From contig NZ_NHMK01000006.1 of NCBI RefSeq assembly GCF_002198095.1, positions 1 through 64,000 on the forward strand: a stretch of DNA of 64,000 nucleotides, written 5' to 3'. Every line of letters starts with the position of its first letter. Position 1 is the stretch's first letter. Source of the stretch: Deinococcus indicus (lineage in GTDB: Bacteria; Deinococcota; Deinococci; Deinococcales; Deinococcaceae). Positions 45,758-54,857 of the stretch are shown piece after piece. The position numbers and the translations under genes are program-made. The notes beneath the pieces are model-generated. The model saw only the letters and a list, made by a program, of their open reading frames with translations, did not search any database and was not told the DNA's origin.

Positions 45758-46842
45758 TGCCGAGCATCCAGGATGTCGCCCAGCTCGCCCAGGTCTCCAC
45801 GGCCACCGCTTCCCGCGCCCTCTCCCGCCCCGACATGGTCGCGCAGACCACCCGTGAACGCGTCCTGAAAGCCGCCCGGCAGCTCGGGTACCAGCCCAAC
45901 GTGCTGGCCCGCGGCCTGCGGCAGGGCGAGACGCGCACCATCGGCGTGATCGTCACGGACATCCTCAACCCCTTCCACGCCACGCTCGCCAAGGGCATCC
46001 AGGACGCCGCCGACCGGCACGGCTACGTGGCGTTCCTGTTCAACAGCGACGAGGACCCCGCCAAGGAGCGCCGCGCCCTGGACACCCTGCGCGGCCACCT
46101 GCCCCAGGGCCTGATCCTGGTGCCCACCAGCGGCGCCCGCGAACACCTGAAGGCCATGCCGGACCTGCCGGTCGTTGAACTCGACCGCGTGACCGGCCGC
46201 CCGGACGCCACGACCGTGACCACCGACAACACCGGCGGCGGCGCGGCCGCCACCCGCCACCTGATCGAACTGGGCCACACCCGCATCGGCATGATCGTGG
46301 GCCAGCAGGACATCAGCACCGCCACCGAACGCCACGACGCCTACCGCGCCGCCCTGCACGCCGCCGGCCTGACCTACGACCCGGCGCTGGTCCTGCCCGG
46401 CAACCACCGCGAGGATGACGGCTACCGCGCCGCCATGCACCTGCTGAGCCTCCCGGCCGACCACCGTCCCACCGCGCTGTTCGTGGGCAACAACGAGATG
46501 ACCGTCGGCGCGGTCCTGGCCGCCCGCGCCCTGAGCCTGCGCATCCCCGAGGACCTGAGCATCGTGGGTTTCGACGATTCGCGCTGGGCGCAGACGATGA
46601 CCCCGCCGCTGACGGTCGTGGCGCAGCCCGCCTACGACCTGGGCGTGCAGGCCTGCGAGCTGCTGCTGCGGCGCCTGAGCGCCTCCGGGAACCGCACACC
46701 GGCCCGCGTGCAGCTGCCCACCACCCTGATCCTGCGTCACTCCACCGCGCCCCCCGCCCGGCCCCGTTCCGGCGCGTCCGGCCCGGATCCATCCGCCGCC
46801 CACCCGCCCGTCACCCCCTCGACCGGTCCACCCCGCGCCTGA
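45757..46842 (+). CDS. LacI-family repressor of the FrcBCA-type operon
   Basis: 361 aa. N-terminal helix-turn-helix (SIQDVAQLAQVSTATASRALSRP), hinge YQPNVLARGLRQGETRTIGVIV, and a periplasmic-binding-like ligand domain (DILNPFHATLAKGIQDAA, LFVGNNEMTVGAVLAA, SIVGFDDSRWA). A Pro-rich 30-residue tail is extra. First gene of the importer operon and probably autoregulated through the two AATCGTTTNCAA sites. Confidence 0.9.
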   Translation: MPSIQDVAQLAQVSTATASRALSRPDMVAQTTRERVLKAARQLGYQPNVLARGLRQGETRTIGVIVTDILNPFHATLAKGIQDAADRHGYVAFLFNSDEDPAKERRALDTLRGHLPQGLILVPTSGAREHLKAMPDLPVVELDRVTGRPDATTVTTDNTGGGAAATRHLIELGHTRIGMIVGQQDISTATERHDAYRAALHAAGLTYDPALVLPGNHREDDGYRAAMHLLSLPADHRPTALFVGNNEMTVGAVLAARALSLRIPEDLSIVGFDDSRWAQTMTPPLTVVAQPAYDLGVQACELLLRRLSASGNRTPARVQLPTTLILRHSTAPPARPRSGASGPDPSAAHPPVTPSTGPPRA

Positions 46843-46889
46843 CCGTCCACCCCCGCCCCGACGCCCCTCTCACACCCAGGAGACCCACC

Positions 46890-47900
46890 ATGCGCCACGC
46901 CAGACTGATCGCCGCCACTGCCCTTCTCGCCGCGACCGCCGTGACCGTCACTTCCGTGCAGGCCCAGAGCAGCGCGCAACCCGTGATCGGCCTGATCACC
47001 AAGACCGAGACCAACCCCTTCTTCGTGAAGATGAAAGAAGGCGCGCAGAAGGAAGCGACCCGCCTGGGCGCCAAACTGCTGACCGCCGCCGGGAAGGCCG
47101 ACGGGGACAACGCCGGGCAGGTCGCCGCCATCGAGAACATGGTCGCCGCCGGCGCCAAGACCATCCTGATCACGCCCAGCGACTCCAAGGCCATCGTGCC
47201 TGCCATCGCCAAGGCCCGCGCGCAGGGCGTCATGGTCATCGCGCTGGACAGCCCCACCGAACCCGCCAGCGCCGTGGACGCCCTGTTCGCCACGAACAAC
47301 TACCAGGCGGGCATCCTGATCGGCCAGTGGGCCAGGAAGGCCATGGGCACCAAGAAGCCCGTCATCGCCACGCTGGACCTGTTCCCCGGCCATCCGGTCG
47401 GCATCGCGCGGCACAACGGCTTCCTGGCGGGCTTCGGCGTCAAGGGCATCACGGCCAGCACCAAAGACCTCGTGAACACGGGCGTCGCCTGCGCGCAGGA
47501 CTCCTTCGGGGATCAGACCAAGGGCCAGACCGCCATGGAGAACTGCCTCCAGAAGAACCCGGACATCAACGTCGTGTACACCATCAACGAACCCGCCGCT
47601 GCCGGCGCGTACCAGGCGCTGAAGGCCGCCGGGAAGGAGAAGAGCGTCCTGATCGTCTCCGTGGACGGAGGCTGCGCGGGCGTGCGCAACGTCGAGGGCG
47701 GCGTGATCGGCGCGACCAGCCAGCAGTACCCCCTGAAGATGGCCAGCATGGGCGTCGCGGCGGGCGTGAACTACGCCAAGACCGGCAAGAAGGTCAGCGG
47801 GTACACCGACACCGGCGTCACCCTGATCACCAACAAGGCCATGAGCGGCGTGAAGAGCCAGAACGGCAAGTTCGGCCTCGCCAACTGCTGGGGGCAGTGA
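46890..47900 (+). CDS. Sugar-binding protein, FrcB/RbsB type
   Basis: 336 aa, signal peptide (1-25, cleavage after VQA), periplasmic-binding family 4 fold: GLITKTETNPFFVKMKEGA, AAGKADGDNAGQVAAIENMV, ITPSDSKAIVPAI, ATNNYQAGILIGQWA. This wording is closer to the FrcB (fructose/mannose/ribose) group than to RbsB. GGAG ribosome-binding site in CAGGAGACCC. Confidence 0.85.
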   Translation: MRHARLIAATALLAATAVTVTSVQAQSSAQPVIGLITKTETNPFFVKMKEGAQKEATRLGAKLLTAAGKADGDNAGQVAAIENMVAAGAKTILITPSDSKAIVPAIAKARAQGVMVIALDSPTEPASAVDALFATNNYQAGILIGQWARKAMGTKKPVIATLDLFPGHPVGIARHNGFLAGFGVKGITASTKDLVNTGVACAQDSFGDQTKGQTAMENCLQKNPDINVVYTINEPAAAGAYQALKAAGKEKSVLIVSVDGGCAGVRNVEGGVIGATSQQYPLKMASMGVAAGVNYAKTGKKVSGYTDTGVTLITNKAMSGVKSQNGKFGLANCWGQ

Positions 47901-48068
47901 GCCTCCGGTGGGCGGAGTGATCCGGACACCCCACCCGACCGAGAAGGCGTGAACCCACCCCGGGCGCCGAGTGGCGTTCCTGACCCGCCCCTGCCCCTCA
48001 CCCTCCCTTCGCCACGGCCCGCGCCCACAGAGCCGCGCCGTGGCGAACCACTTGAACCGGGGAGACCC

Positions 48069-49049
48069 ATGAGCATGACGCAACCCACCACCCCACCCGC
48101 CCGGCGCTTCCAGCTGCCGAACCTCAGCACCCTGGGGCCACTGATCGCCCTGCTGCTCGCCTGCCTGTTCTTCGCCACGCAGTCCGACCGCTTCCTGACG
48201 CTGGGAACCTTCTCGCTGATCCTGCAACAGGCGTCGTTCATCGGCGTGATCGCCATCGCGCAGACCCTGATCATCCTGACGGCCGGCATCGACCTGAGCT
48301 GCGGCATGATCATGGCGCTCGCCAGCATGGTGATCGGCAAGCTGGCCGTCGAGCAGGGCGTGCCCATTCCGCTGGCGATCCTGGCGGGCTTCGCGGTCGG
48401 GGCGTTCGCCGGCTGGCTGAACGGCCTGCTGATCACGAAATGGAAGTTGCCGCCGTTCATCGTGACGCTCGGCATGTACTCCATCGTGTTCGCCGCCGTG
48501 AAGATCTACTCGAAGGCCACCAGCGTCCCCATGCCCGCCGACGGCCTGACCTTCCTCGCGCAGCGCTTCACGGTGTTCGGCACGCCGTTCACGTACGGCA
48601 GCCTGCTGATGGTCGCACTGTTCGTCCTGACGTGGCTGTACCTGAACTTCACCGCGCCGGGGCGGCACATCTACGCGCTGGGCAACAACCCCGAAGCGGT
48701 GCGTCTGAGCGGCATTCCCCAGAACCGCCTGCTGCTCAGCGTGTACACCTTCGCCGGGGTGCTGTACGGCGTGGCGGCCCTGCTGCTGCTCGAACGCATC
48801 GGCGGCGCGTCCCCCGAGGCCGGCACCACCGAGAACCTGGAGAGCATCACGGCCGTCGTGATCGGCGGCACCAGCCTGTTCGGCGGGCGCGGCAACGTGA
48901 TGGGCACCCTGATCGGCGTGCTGATCGTCGGCGTGTTCCGCTCGGGCCTGACCTTCATGGGCCTGGACAGCGTGTACCAGAACCTCATCACCGGCATCCT
49001 GATCATCCTGGCGGTCGCCGCCGACCAGTTCTCCCGGAGGAAAGCATGA
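48069..49049 (+). CDS. Sugar ABC permease, FrcC/RbsC type
   Basis: 326 aa from MSMTQPTT (GGGGAGA upstream), with about eight to ten membrane helices. Family marks are LIILTAGIDLSCGMIMALASM (around 75-95) and GGTSLFGGRGNVMGTLIGVLIVGVF (around 266-290). Works with the binding protein before it and the ATPase after it, which it overlaps by 4 nt. Confidence 0.9.
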   Translation: MSMTQPTTPPARRFQLPNLSTLGPLIALLLACLFFATQSDRFLTLGTFSLILQQASFIGVIAIAQTLIILTAGIDLSCGMIMALASMVIGKLAVEQGVPIPLAILAGFAVGAFAGWLNGLLITKWKLPPFIVTLGMYSIVFAAVKIYSKATSVPMPADGLTFLAQRFTVFGTPFTYGSLLMVALFVLTWLYLNFTAPGRHIYALGNNPEAVRLSGIPQNRLLLSVYTFAGVLYGVAALLLLERIGGASPEAGTTENLESITAVVIGGTSLFGGRGNVMGTLIGVLIVGVFRSGLTFMGLDSVYQNLITGILIILAVAADQFSRRKA

Positions 49050-49879
49050 CCGCCGCCGCCCACCTGCCCGTCACCCCGCCCGGCCCGCAGACCGCCCGGC
49101 CACTGGTTATGGAAGCCCGGAACCTCGTCAAGCGCTACGGGCACGTCACCGCCATCGGCGGCGCGGATTTCGAGTTGCGTCCCGGCGAGATCATGGCCGT
49201 CATCGGTGACAACGGCGCGGGCAAGAGCAGCCTGATCAAGGCGCTGTCCGGCGCGCTGATCCCCGACGAGGGCGAGATCCTGCTGGACGGCCGGCCCGTG
49301 CATTTCCGCACGCCCAGCGACGCCCGCCGCGAGGGGATCGAGACCGTGTACCAGGCCCTCGCGGTGGCGCCCGCCATGACCATCGCCGAGAACCTGTTCC
49401 TGGGCCGCGAACTGTACGTCGGGGGGCCGCTGGGCCGCCTGCTGAAAGTCATTGACCGCCGGCGCATGCTGACCGAGGCCACGCAGCACATGCAGGGCCT
49501 GCAGTTCGCCATCAAGAGCATGAACCAGCCGGTCGAGACGCTCAGTGGCGGTCAGCGGCAGGGCGTGGCCGTGGCCCGCGCCGCCGCCTTCGCCCGGCAC
49601 GTGGTCATCATGGACGAACCCACCGCCGCGCTCGGCGTGCGCGAGGGCAACATGGTCCTGGACCTGATCCGCAAGGTGCGGGACAAGGGCCTGCCCGTCA
49701 TCCTGATCAGCCACAACATGCCGCACGTCTTCGAGATCGCCGACCGCATCCACGTGCACCGCATGGGCCGGCGCGCCGCGCTGCTGAACCCGAAGAAGAT
49801 CAGCATGGCCGACACTGTCTCGGTCATGACCGGCGCCCTGGCCGCCGCGGATCTCAGCGCCGATGTCCTGGCCCACTGA
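49046..49879 (+). CDS. Single-domain sugar ABC ATPase, FrcA type
   Basis: 277 aa with one ATPase domain, where RbsA-type ATPases have two. Walker A GDNGAGKSS (around 54-62), Q-loop TVYQALAVA, signature LSGGQRQG (around 156-163), Walker B VVIMDEP and switch His in ISHNMPH. The single domain and the neighbours match FrcBCA importers. It overlaps the kinase gene by 17 nt. Confidence 0.9.
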   Translation: MTAAAHLPVTPPGPQTARPLVMEARNLVKRYGHVTAIGGADFELRPGEIMAVIGDNGAGKSSLIKALSGALIPDEGEILLDGRPVHFRTPSDARREGIETVYQALAVAPAMTIAENLFLGRELYVGGPLGRLLKVIDRRRMLTEATQHMQGLQFAIKSMNQPVETLSGGQRQGVAVARAAAFARHVVIMDEPTAALGVREGNMVLDLIRKVRDKGLPVILISHNMPHVFEIADRIHVHRMGRRAALLNPKKISMADTVSVMTGALAAADLSADVLAH

Positions 49880-51350
49880 AGCTGAAGCCCGGCCCGCCCG
49901 CCACGCGCGTCCGGCGGGCGGGCCGGACGTGGTGCTGGCCCTGGACCTCGGCACCGGCAGCCTGAAAGCCGCGCTGATCACGGCGGGCGGTGACGTCCTG
50001 CGCCGCGCCGCGCAGGCCTACCCGGCCCACAGTCCCCAGCCCGGCTGGTCCGAGAGCCACCCGGACGACTGGTGGGCGGCCGCGCAGCGCGCCGCACAGG
50101 ACGTGCTACGCGGCCGCGACCCGGCGCGCGTGCGGGCCGTGAGCCTGTCCGGGCAGATGCACGGCGTGACCCTGACCGCCCCCACCGGCGAGGCCGTGCG
50201 GCCTGCCGTGCTGTGGTCCGACACGCGCAGCGCCCCGCAGCTCGAGGCGTACCACGCGCTGCCAGAGCCGTTGCTGCGCCACCTGCGCAACCCGCCCGTC
50301 ACGGGATTCGCCGGCCCGACCCTGCTGTGGCTGGCCGCGCACGAACCCGCCGCCCTGGCCGCCGCCCGCTGGGCGCTGCAACCCAAGGACTGGCTGCGCC
50401 TGCACTTGACCGGCGAGGCCGCCACCGACCCCTCGGACGCCTCGGGCACGCTGCTGTTCGACCCGCAGCGGCAGGACTGGCACGCCGGACTGCTGGAGCG
50501 CCTGGGCCTCCCGGCCGCGCTGCTGCCGCCCATCCGGCCGTCCGGCAGCGTCGCCGGGTTCCTGCGGCCCGCACCCGCCCGCGCCCTGGGACTTCCGGCG
50601 GGCCTGCCGGTCCTGACCGGGGCGGCCGACACCGCCGCCGCCCTGCACGCCGCTGACCCCGCACCCGGCGAGGCGCAGCTGACCGTCGGAACCGGCGCGC
50701 AGATCGCCGTGAGCCGCGCCGACCTGCCCGGACCGCACCCGGCCCTACATGCCTTCCGGGACGCCGCGCAGGGCTGGTACCAGCTGGCCGCCGTGCAGAA
50801 CGCCGGGAACGTGCTGGAATGGGTGCGGCGCACCCTGCGCCTCTCCTGGCCGGACATGTACCTGGGCGCGCAGCAGACGGCCGGGCCAGCCACGCCGCTG
50901 TTCCTGCCTTACCTGACCGGCGACCGCACCCCCCACCTGAACCCCCACGCCCGCGCCGGATGGCTGGAACTGGGAGCCGATCACGGTCCCGGCCACCTCG
51001 CCTACGCCGCGTTCGAGGGCGTGGCGCTGTCCATCGCGCAGGCCGCCGAACAGCTCGACCTGCCCCGCGCGCACCCGCTGCGTCTCGCCGGGGGCGGCAC
51101 CCTGGAACCCTGGTGGCAGCAGCTGCTCGCGGACGCCCTGAACCGCCCGCTGCACGTCACGGACGCCCCCGACGCCTCGCTGCGCGGCGCCGCCCGCCTC
51201 GCCTGGACCGGCCTGGGCGTTCCCTGGACGGGTGAGGCCGGGCCTGCACGGGTCACGGTCCATCCCTCAGCGGACCGGATCAGTCAGGACCGGCGGGAGC
51301 GTTTCGGCCGCGCGGCGGATCAGCTCATGCGCCGCGCCCGCCCGGACTGA
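49863..51350 (+). CDS. FGGY-family sugar kinase (xylulokinase-like)
   Basis: 495 aa. ATP-binding LALDLGTGSLKAALI (around 25-39), SLSGQMHGVTL (xylulokinase signature, around 93-103), PKDWLRLHLTGEAATDPSDASGTLLFD, GAADTAAALHA and GGGTLEPWWQQLLADALNRPL. Best match is xylulokinase (XylB). A related ketose is possible because no xylose isomerase is adjacent. Its start lies inside the ATPase gene, so translation is coupled. Confidence 0.85.
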   Translation: MSWPTEAEARPARHARPAGGPDVVLALDLGTGSLKAALITAGGDVLRRAAQAYPAHSPQPGWSESHPDDWWAAAQRAAQDVLRGRDPARVRAVSLSGQMHGVTLTAPTGEAVRPAVLWSDTRSAPQLEAYHALPEPLLRHLRNPPVTGFAGPTLLWLAAHEPAALAAARWALQPKDWLRLHLTGEAATDPSDASGTLLFDPQRQDWHAGLLERLGLPAALLPPIRPSGSVAGFLRPAPARALGLPAGLPVLTGAADTAAALHAADPAPGEAQLTVGTGAQIAVSRADLPGPHPALHAFRDAAQGWYQLAAVQNAGNVLEWVRRTLRLSWPDMYLGAQQTAGPATPLFLPYLTGDRTPHLNPHARAGWLELGADHGPGHLAYAAFEGVALSIAQAAEQLDLPRAHPLRLAGGGTLEPWWQQLLADALNRPLHVTDAPDASLRGAARLAWTGLGVPWTGEAGPARVTVHPSADRISQDRRERFGRAADQLMRRARPD

Positions 51351-51392
51351 CCGGCCACGTCCGCATGGCCGCCTCTGCTCTACCCTGGACGC

Positions 51393-51845
51393 ATGACCCA
51401 TCCCGAGTCCAGCTCCCTGTCCGACTTTCCCCTGCCGGCATTCACGGACGACCTGACGCGCCTGATGGTGCAGCGCGGCGTGACGTCCCTGGCGGCCCGT
51501 CCGGACCTCCCGGCCGGTCAGACGGCCCTGCTGGGCCTGACCGAACAGGACGTGTTCACGACCCAGGACCTCGCCTTCGCGTTCATGGGAGAGGCGGACC
51601 ACCGCGCGGCCGCCGAGGCGTACCGGGTGGACGCCTCCGCCTTCCAGGCGACCGCCGGCCAGCGCGGCCAGGAGGACGCCGCGCAGTTCGCCCGCGCGAC
51701 CGGCGACCTGTTCGACCGTTACGGGGTGATGGCGCTGGAATTTCCGGCCGGTTCCTTCCTGGGGTTCCGGAACACCGCCCAGGGCATGCGCTTCACGGTG
51801 GACGGCCTGGAATTGACGCTGCGCGGCTCGTCCCGCCCGGCCTGA
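51393..51845 (+). CDS. Hypothetical 150-aa protein
   Basis: Soluble, acidic, helical N-terminal half and beta-type C-terminus (VMALEFPAGSFLGFRNTAQGMRF). No known domain recognised. No strong ribosome-binding site is seen before the ATG. Stop codon TGA (51843-51845) doubles as the left target duplication of an R1 element. Confidence 0.65.
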   Translation: MTHPESSSLSDFPLPAFTDDLTRLMVQRGVTSLAARPDLPAGQTALLGLTEQDVFTTQDLAFAFMGEADHRAAAEAYRVDASAFQATAGQRGQEDAAQFARATGDLFDRYGVMALEFPAGSFLGFRNTAQGMRFTVDGLELTLRGSSRPA

Positions 51846-52001
51846 TACGGACTCCGATTGAATGGGCTGCAAAGCCCGCTGGGTCCGAGCGGATGCGACT
51901 CGTAGAGCTGCCCCGCAGAGTAGGAGAGACACGGGTTCCGGACATGGAGTCAGCAATCCGGTGAAATTCCGGATTGTTGGCGAAACAAACGGCAGTCCGT
52001 A
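51846..52001. repeat. R1 mobile repeat abutting a stop codon
   Basis: 156-bp R1 copy (TACGGACTCCGATTGAATGG ... CGGCAGTCCGTA) with exact duplication TGA at 51843-51845 and 52002-52004. The left TGA is the stop of the hypothetical gene before it. Confidence 0.9.
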
Positions 52002-52058
52002 TGACCATCCGGGCACCTGCGGCCTCCGGCGCCGTCCGCGGCCTCTATGCTGGGCCGC

Positions 52059-52505
52059 ATGCCTGACGCCCAGCTGCGCGCCGACCTGATCCGTCACTTC
52101 CGACTGGGAAGACGCTCCATTCACGGACCTGCCCACTGGGCGCGCGTGCAGGCGCACGCCGAGCGGCTGGCGCTGGCGTCCGGCGGGGACATGACGGTGG
52201 CGCGGTACTTCGCGTGGTTCCATGACGCCGAACGTCTCGACGAAGCTGACGACCTGGGTCACGGGGCGCGCGCGGCGGCCCTCGTCCGGGCGTGGCGCGG
52301 CCGCCTGCCCCTCTCGGACGCGCAGGTGGACCTGCTGGCTCGCGCCTGCGAACGCCACGAACTCGGTGAGGTCAGCCGTGACCCCACCATCGGCGCGTGC
52401 TGGGACGCCGACCGCCTGGAACTGACGCGCGTGGGCATGCAACCCGACGCGCGGTACATGAGCACCGCCGCCGGAAAGGCGGAAACCCTCACCGTGACCA
52501 TCTGA
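52059..52505 (+). CDS. HD-domain-like hydrolase
   Basis: 148 aa from MPDAQLRADL (an ATG four codons earlier is possible). Metal-binding pattern of small HD phosphohydrolases: SIHGPAHWARV (His), YFAWFHDAER (HD pair), ACERHELGE and ACWDADRLELTRVG (final Asp). Substrate unknown; nucleotides are common for the family. Confidence 0.72.
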   Translation: MPDAQLRADLIRHFRLGRRSIHGPAHWARVQAHAERLALASGGDMTVARYFAWFHDAERLDEADDLGHGARAAALVRAWRGRLPLSDAQVDLLARACERHELGEVSRDPTIGACWDADRLELTRVGMQPDARYMSTAAGKAETLTVTI

Positions 52506-52546
52506 ACCCGCGTGACCCGCGACCCGGCTGGCGCGGCGCAGGTGGT

Positions 52547-53935
52547 TCAGCTGTCGCGGTTCAGCCAGGGAATGACCAGCCCGTCGTCCGACGGGTCCGG
52601 CCGGTCCGGGGCGGGGGCCGTGCGGCCGGCGGGCGGCTCCAGCGGCGTGGCTCCCGGCGTGGATGGCGGACGGGTGGGCGGAGTGGCTCCCGCCGGCGGC
52701 GGGTCAGTCAGCGAGCGGTCCCCGCCGGGACGCAGGCCGCGCAGGTAACGGTCCTCGGCTCCCAGGCGGGCGCGGCTGTCTTCCAGTCGTCCGGTCACGA
52801 GTTCGGTCGCTAGGGCGTCCACGGCTCCTGCCAGCGCCCGCACGGCCCGCTCGATCTCGTTCTCGACGGCCCGCAGGGACGGTTCCTGCGCGGCCAGCAG
52901 GTTCAGGGCGCGCAGGCGTCCGCGCTGGTCCTCCAGGTCCCGCGCTTCCCGCAGGATACGTGCGTGCGTTTCGAGCAGCTGCCCGTGCCGGACGCGCAGC
53001 CGCGCGACGTTCGCGTCCAGCTGGGTGGCGGGGCGCAGGTCCTGCGCGATCAGGTCGAGGCGGCGGCGCAGGTCCTGAAGCGTGCGGGCCGTCACCGCGC
53101 CCGGTTGCGCCGGACTGACCGGAGCGTCCGGCGTGGCGCGGACTGTCGGTGACGCGGGCTCGGCCGGTCCCAGCAGCGCCTGCCACGCCCGCTGGAAGCG
53201 TGTCAGGACGGAATCCTGCGTCGCCTCTGCGGTCGGGGACGGCGCGGCGGGCGGTGGGCTGCCAGGCGCAGTGGCGGCCCCCATCGGCAGCGTGACGGAA
53301 GTGGGAGGCGGGGGCGGTGCGGCTGGCCGCGCAGCGGGCGGAGGTGCAGGGCTCGTTCCCGCAGAGACCGGGGGGACTGCTCCTGCGGCCGGGCCGGGTC
53401 GCGGCTGGACGGGGGACACGGCGGGCGGTGATACCGGGCCGGGTGGGGGGCGCAGGGACGCGGCAGGAACACCGAGCAGTGTGGCCGCGCCTTCCGGACC
53501 GCCGCGCGTTTCCTCGCCCTGCACGCGCATCCGCCAGCGGCGGTCGTGCAGGTACAGCTCGCACAGCAGCAGGGTGCGCTCCCGGTCGGCGGGACCGCTG
53601 GCAGCGGGAACGGTCAGGTCGGCCGCGGCCGGGGGTGCGTTCAGGCTGGCCAGGGTCAGTGTGCCGGTCCAGCCGGCCCGGCCGCGCCACGAGCAACCGA
53701 TGGTCACGCGCGTCACGCCGCTCGCCGGGGCGTGGCCGAGGCGGATCTCGGCAGTGAAGGGCCCGGTGCGGACCAGGTCGGCAGGAGCCGGGAGGGCACT
53801 GGACGGTCCGGTCGCCACGATCCACAGCCGGGTGCCGGTGGGTGCGCGGCCCAGGTGGACGTTCAGGGATTCCAGTCCGGTGGGCCCGAACTGTCGGCGG
53901 ATGTCCAGGCGCTCCCCAGGGATGAGTTCATGCAT
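52547..53935 (-). CDS. TerD-like/coiled-coil protein
   Basis: 462 aa. The N-terminal 150 residues follow the TerD pattern (LNVHLGRAPTGTRLWIV, GVTRVTIGCSWRG, LLLCELYLHDRRWRMRVQGEE). A Pro/Ala linker (about 155-245) follows, then a long charged helix (about 280-395), likely coiled coil, and a second Pro-rich tail. It resembles the first domain of the TerD-AIM24 protein at 24318-25691 but carries a different effector region. Lies just upstream of origin 2 and is transcribed away from it. Confidence 0.7.
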   Translation of the reverse strand: MHELIPGERLDIRRQFGPTGLESLNVHLGRAPTGTRLWIVATGPSSALPAPADLVRTGPFTAEIRLGHAPASGVTRVTIGCSWRGRAGWTGTLTLASLNAPPAAADLTVPAASGPADRERTLLLCELYLHDRRWRMRVQGEETRGGPEGAATLLGVPAASLRPPPGPVSPPAVSPVQPRPGPAAGAVPPVSAGTSPAPPPAARPAAPPPPPTSVTLPMGAATAPGSPPPAAPSPTAEATQDSVLTRFQRAWQALLGPAEPASPTVRATPDAPVSPAQPGAVTARTLQDLRRRLDLIAQDLRPATQLDANVARLRVRHGQLLETHARILREARDLEDQRGRLRALNLLAAQEPSLRAVENEIERAVRALAGAVDALATELVTGRLEDSRARLGAEDRYLRGLRPGGDRSLTDPPPAGATPPTRPPSTPGATPLEPPAGRTAPAPDRPDPSDDGLVIPWLNRDS

Positions 53936-54285
53936 CGGCGGCGGTCCTCCTCTTCAGTGAACTCCATGATGGCAGGGTGGACAGGCCAGGGGCGCCGATT
54001 TGAGAGCCAGCTAAACCCGCCATTATGTCTAGACAACATACCCGGAAGGCCACCGCATGGAACTTCCGCCTGTAAAGGCCGAGAAGGTGTCTCCGATGCT
54101 TTTCATGGAGTGCGAGTCGGGACCTAATTGCGTAGGCAGCTGTAGGCCCCCTGGAGAGCCGAGAATGACCATCCACTTCCTGATGGTTCCTCAATGTGGG
54201 TCCGATCTGCCTGTTTCGGACCTATCCAGCTAGGTCGGCGGGCGGGAGGCATCACCTGGTGGGATCAGTCAGGGGGTGCGATCGC
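53936..54285. other. Intergenic upstream of origin 2
   Basis: About 350 bp, no supported gene. Contains the 10-bp palindrome TGTCTAGACA (54026-54035) within TATGTCTAGACAACATA, possibly an operator or partition-type site; only one copy is seen. Confidence 0.4.
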
Positions 54286-54343
54286 TGATGATGATCTTTT
54301 TCTTTGAGAAAAGATTTTAAAAGATATTTGATGATCATCATCA
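54286..54343. other. AT-rich inverted repeat of origin 2 (putative unwinding element)
   Basis: Perfect 11-bp arms TGATGATGATC (54286-54296) and GATCATCATCA (54333-54343) flank 36 nt that are almost all A/T. The core shares ATCTTTTAAAA (here on the minus strand, 54315-54325) with the AT-rich core of origin 1 (26347-26357). It lies on the far side of the iterons from rep2, the reverse of origin 1. Confidence 0.6.
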
Positions 54344-54388
54344 AGGGCGGCCGGTCGATCGCGATAAACACGACGTTTTTCGGTTTTT

Positions 54389-54797
54389 TCGCCTGAGTTG
54401 TCCGGTATTTCCGGGTCAGAATCGCCTGAGTTGTCCGGTAGTTTTCGGCCGAATCGCCTGAGTTGTCCGGTACTCTGGAGCCCAAATCGCCTGAGTTGTC
54501 CGGTATCTGACCACACCGAATCGCCTGAGTTGTCCGGTACTTTTTGACCGAATCGCCTGAGTTGTCCGGTAGTCGACAGAGGCAAATCGCCTGAGTTGTC
54601 CGGTACTCTGGAGCCCGAATCGCCTGAGTTGTCCGGTACTCTGGAGCCCAAATCGCCTGAGTTGTCCGGTAGTCTGCTGCTCCGTTCTGCAGAGGGCAGT
54701 ATTTCTCGTGCGGGACGCTGCCGATCGCTTTCCGGGGCTGAGCAATCGCCTGAGTTGTCCGGTAGTGAGTTTTCCAAATCGCCTGAGTTGTCCGGTA
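54389..54797. repeat. Origin 2 iteron array (11 copies of TCGCCTGAGTTGTCCGGTA)
   Basis: Eleven identical 19-bp direct repeats start at 54389, 54422, 54454, 54487, 54521, 54553, 54587, 54620, 54653, 54746 and 54779. Spacing is 32-34 bp, about three helical turns, with one 93-bp gap that fits three repeat units. The spacers are unrelated apart from one CTCTGGAGCCC pair. No copy is inverted. Sequence unrelated to the origin 1 iterons. A near-DnaA box TTACCCACA lies at 54836-54844. Confidence 0.95.
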
Positions 54798-54857
54798 TAG
54801 CGCCCCTGACCGTCGTGGGCGTATGATGAAGGGTATTACCCACAGGAGGACCGAGGG

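Noticed and set aside
53928..54194. An 88-codon minus-strand frame upstream of origin 2
   Set aside because: No ribosome-binding site, no motif, and overlap with the start of the TerD-like gene.
54389..54797. CRISPR array at origin 2
   Set aside because: 19-bp repeats with about 14-bp spacers are too short, and there are no cas genes; it precedes a replication initiator.
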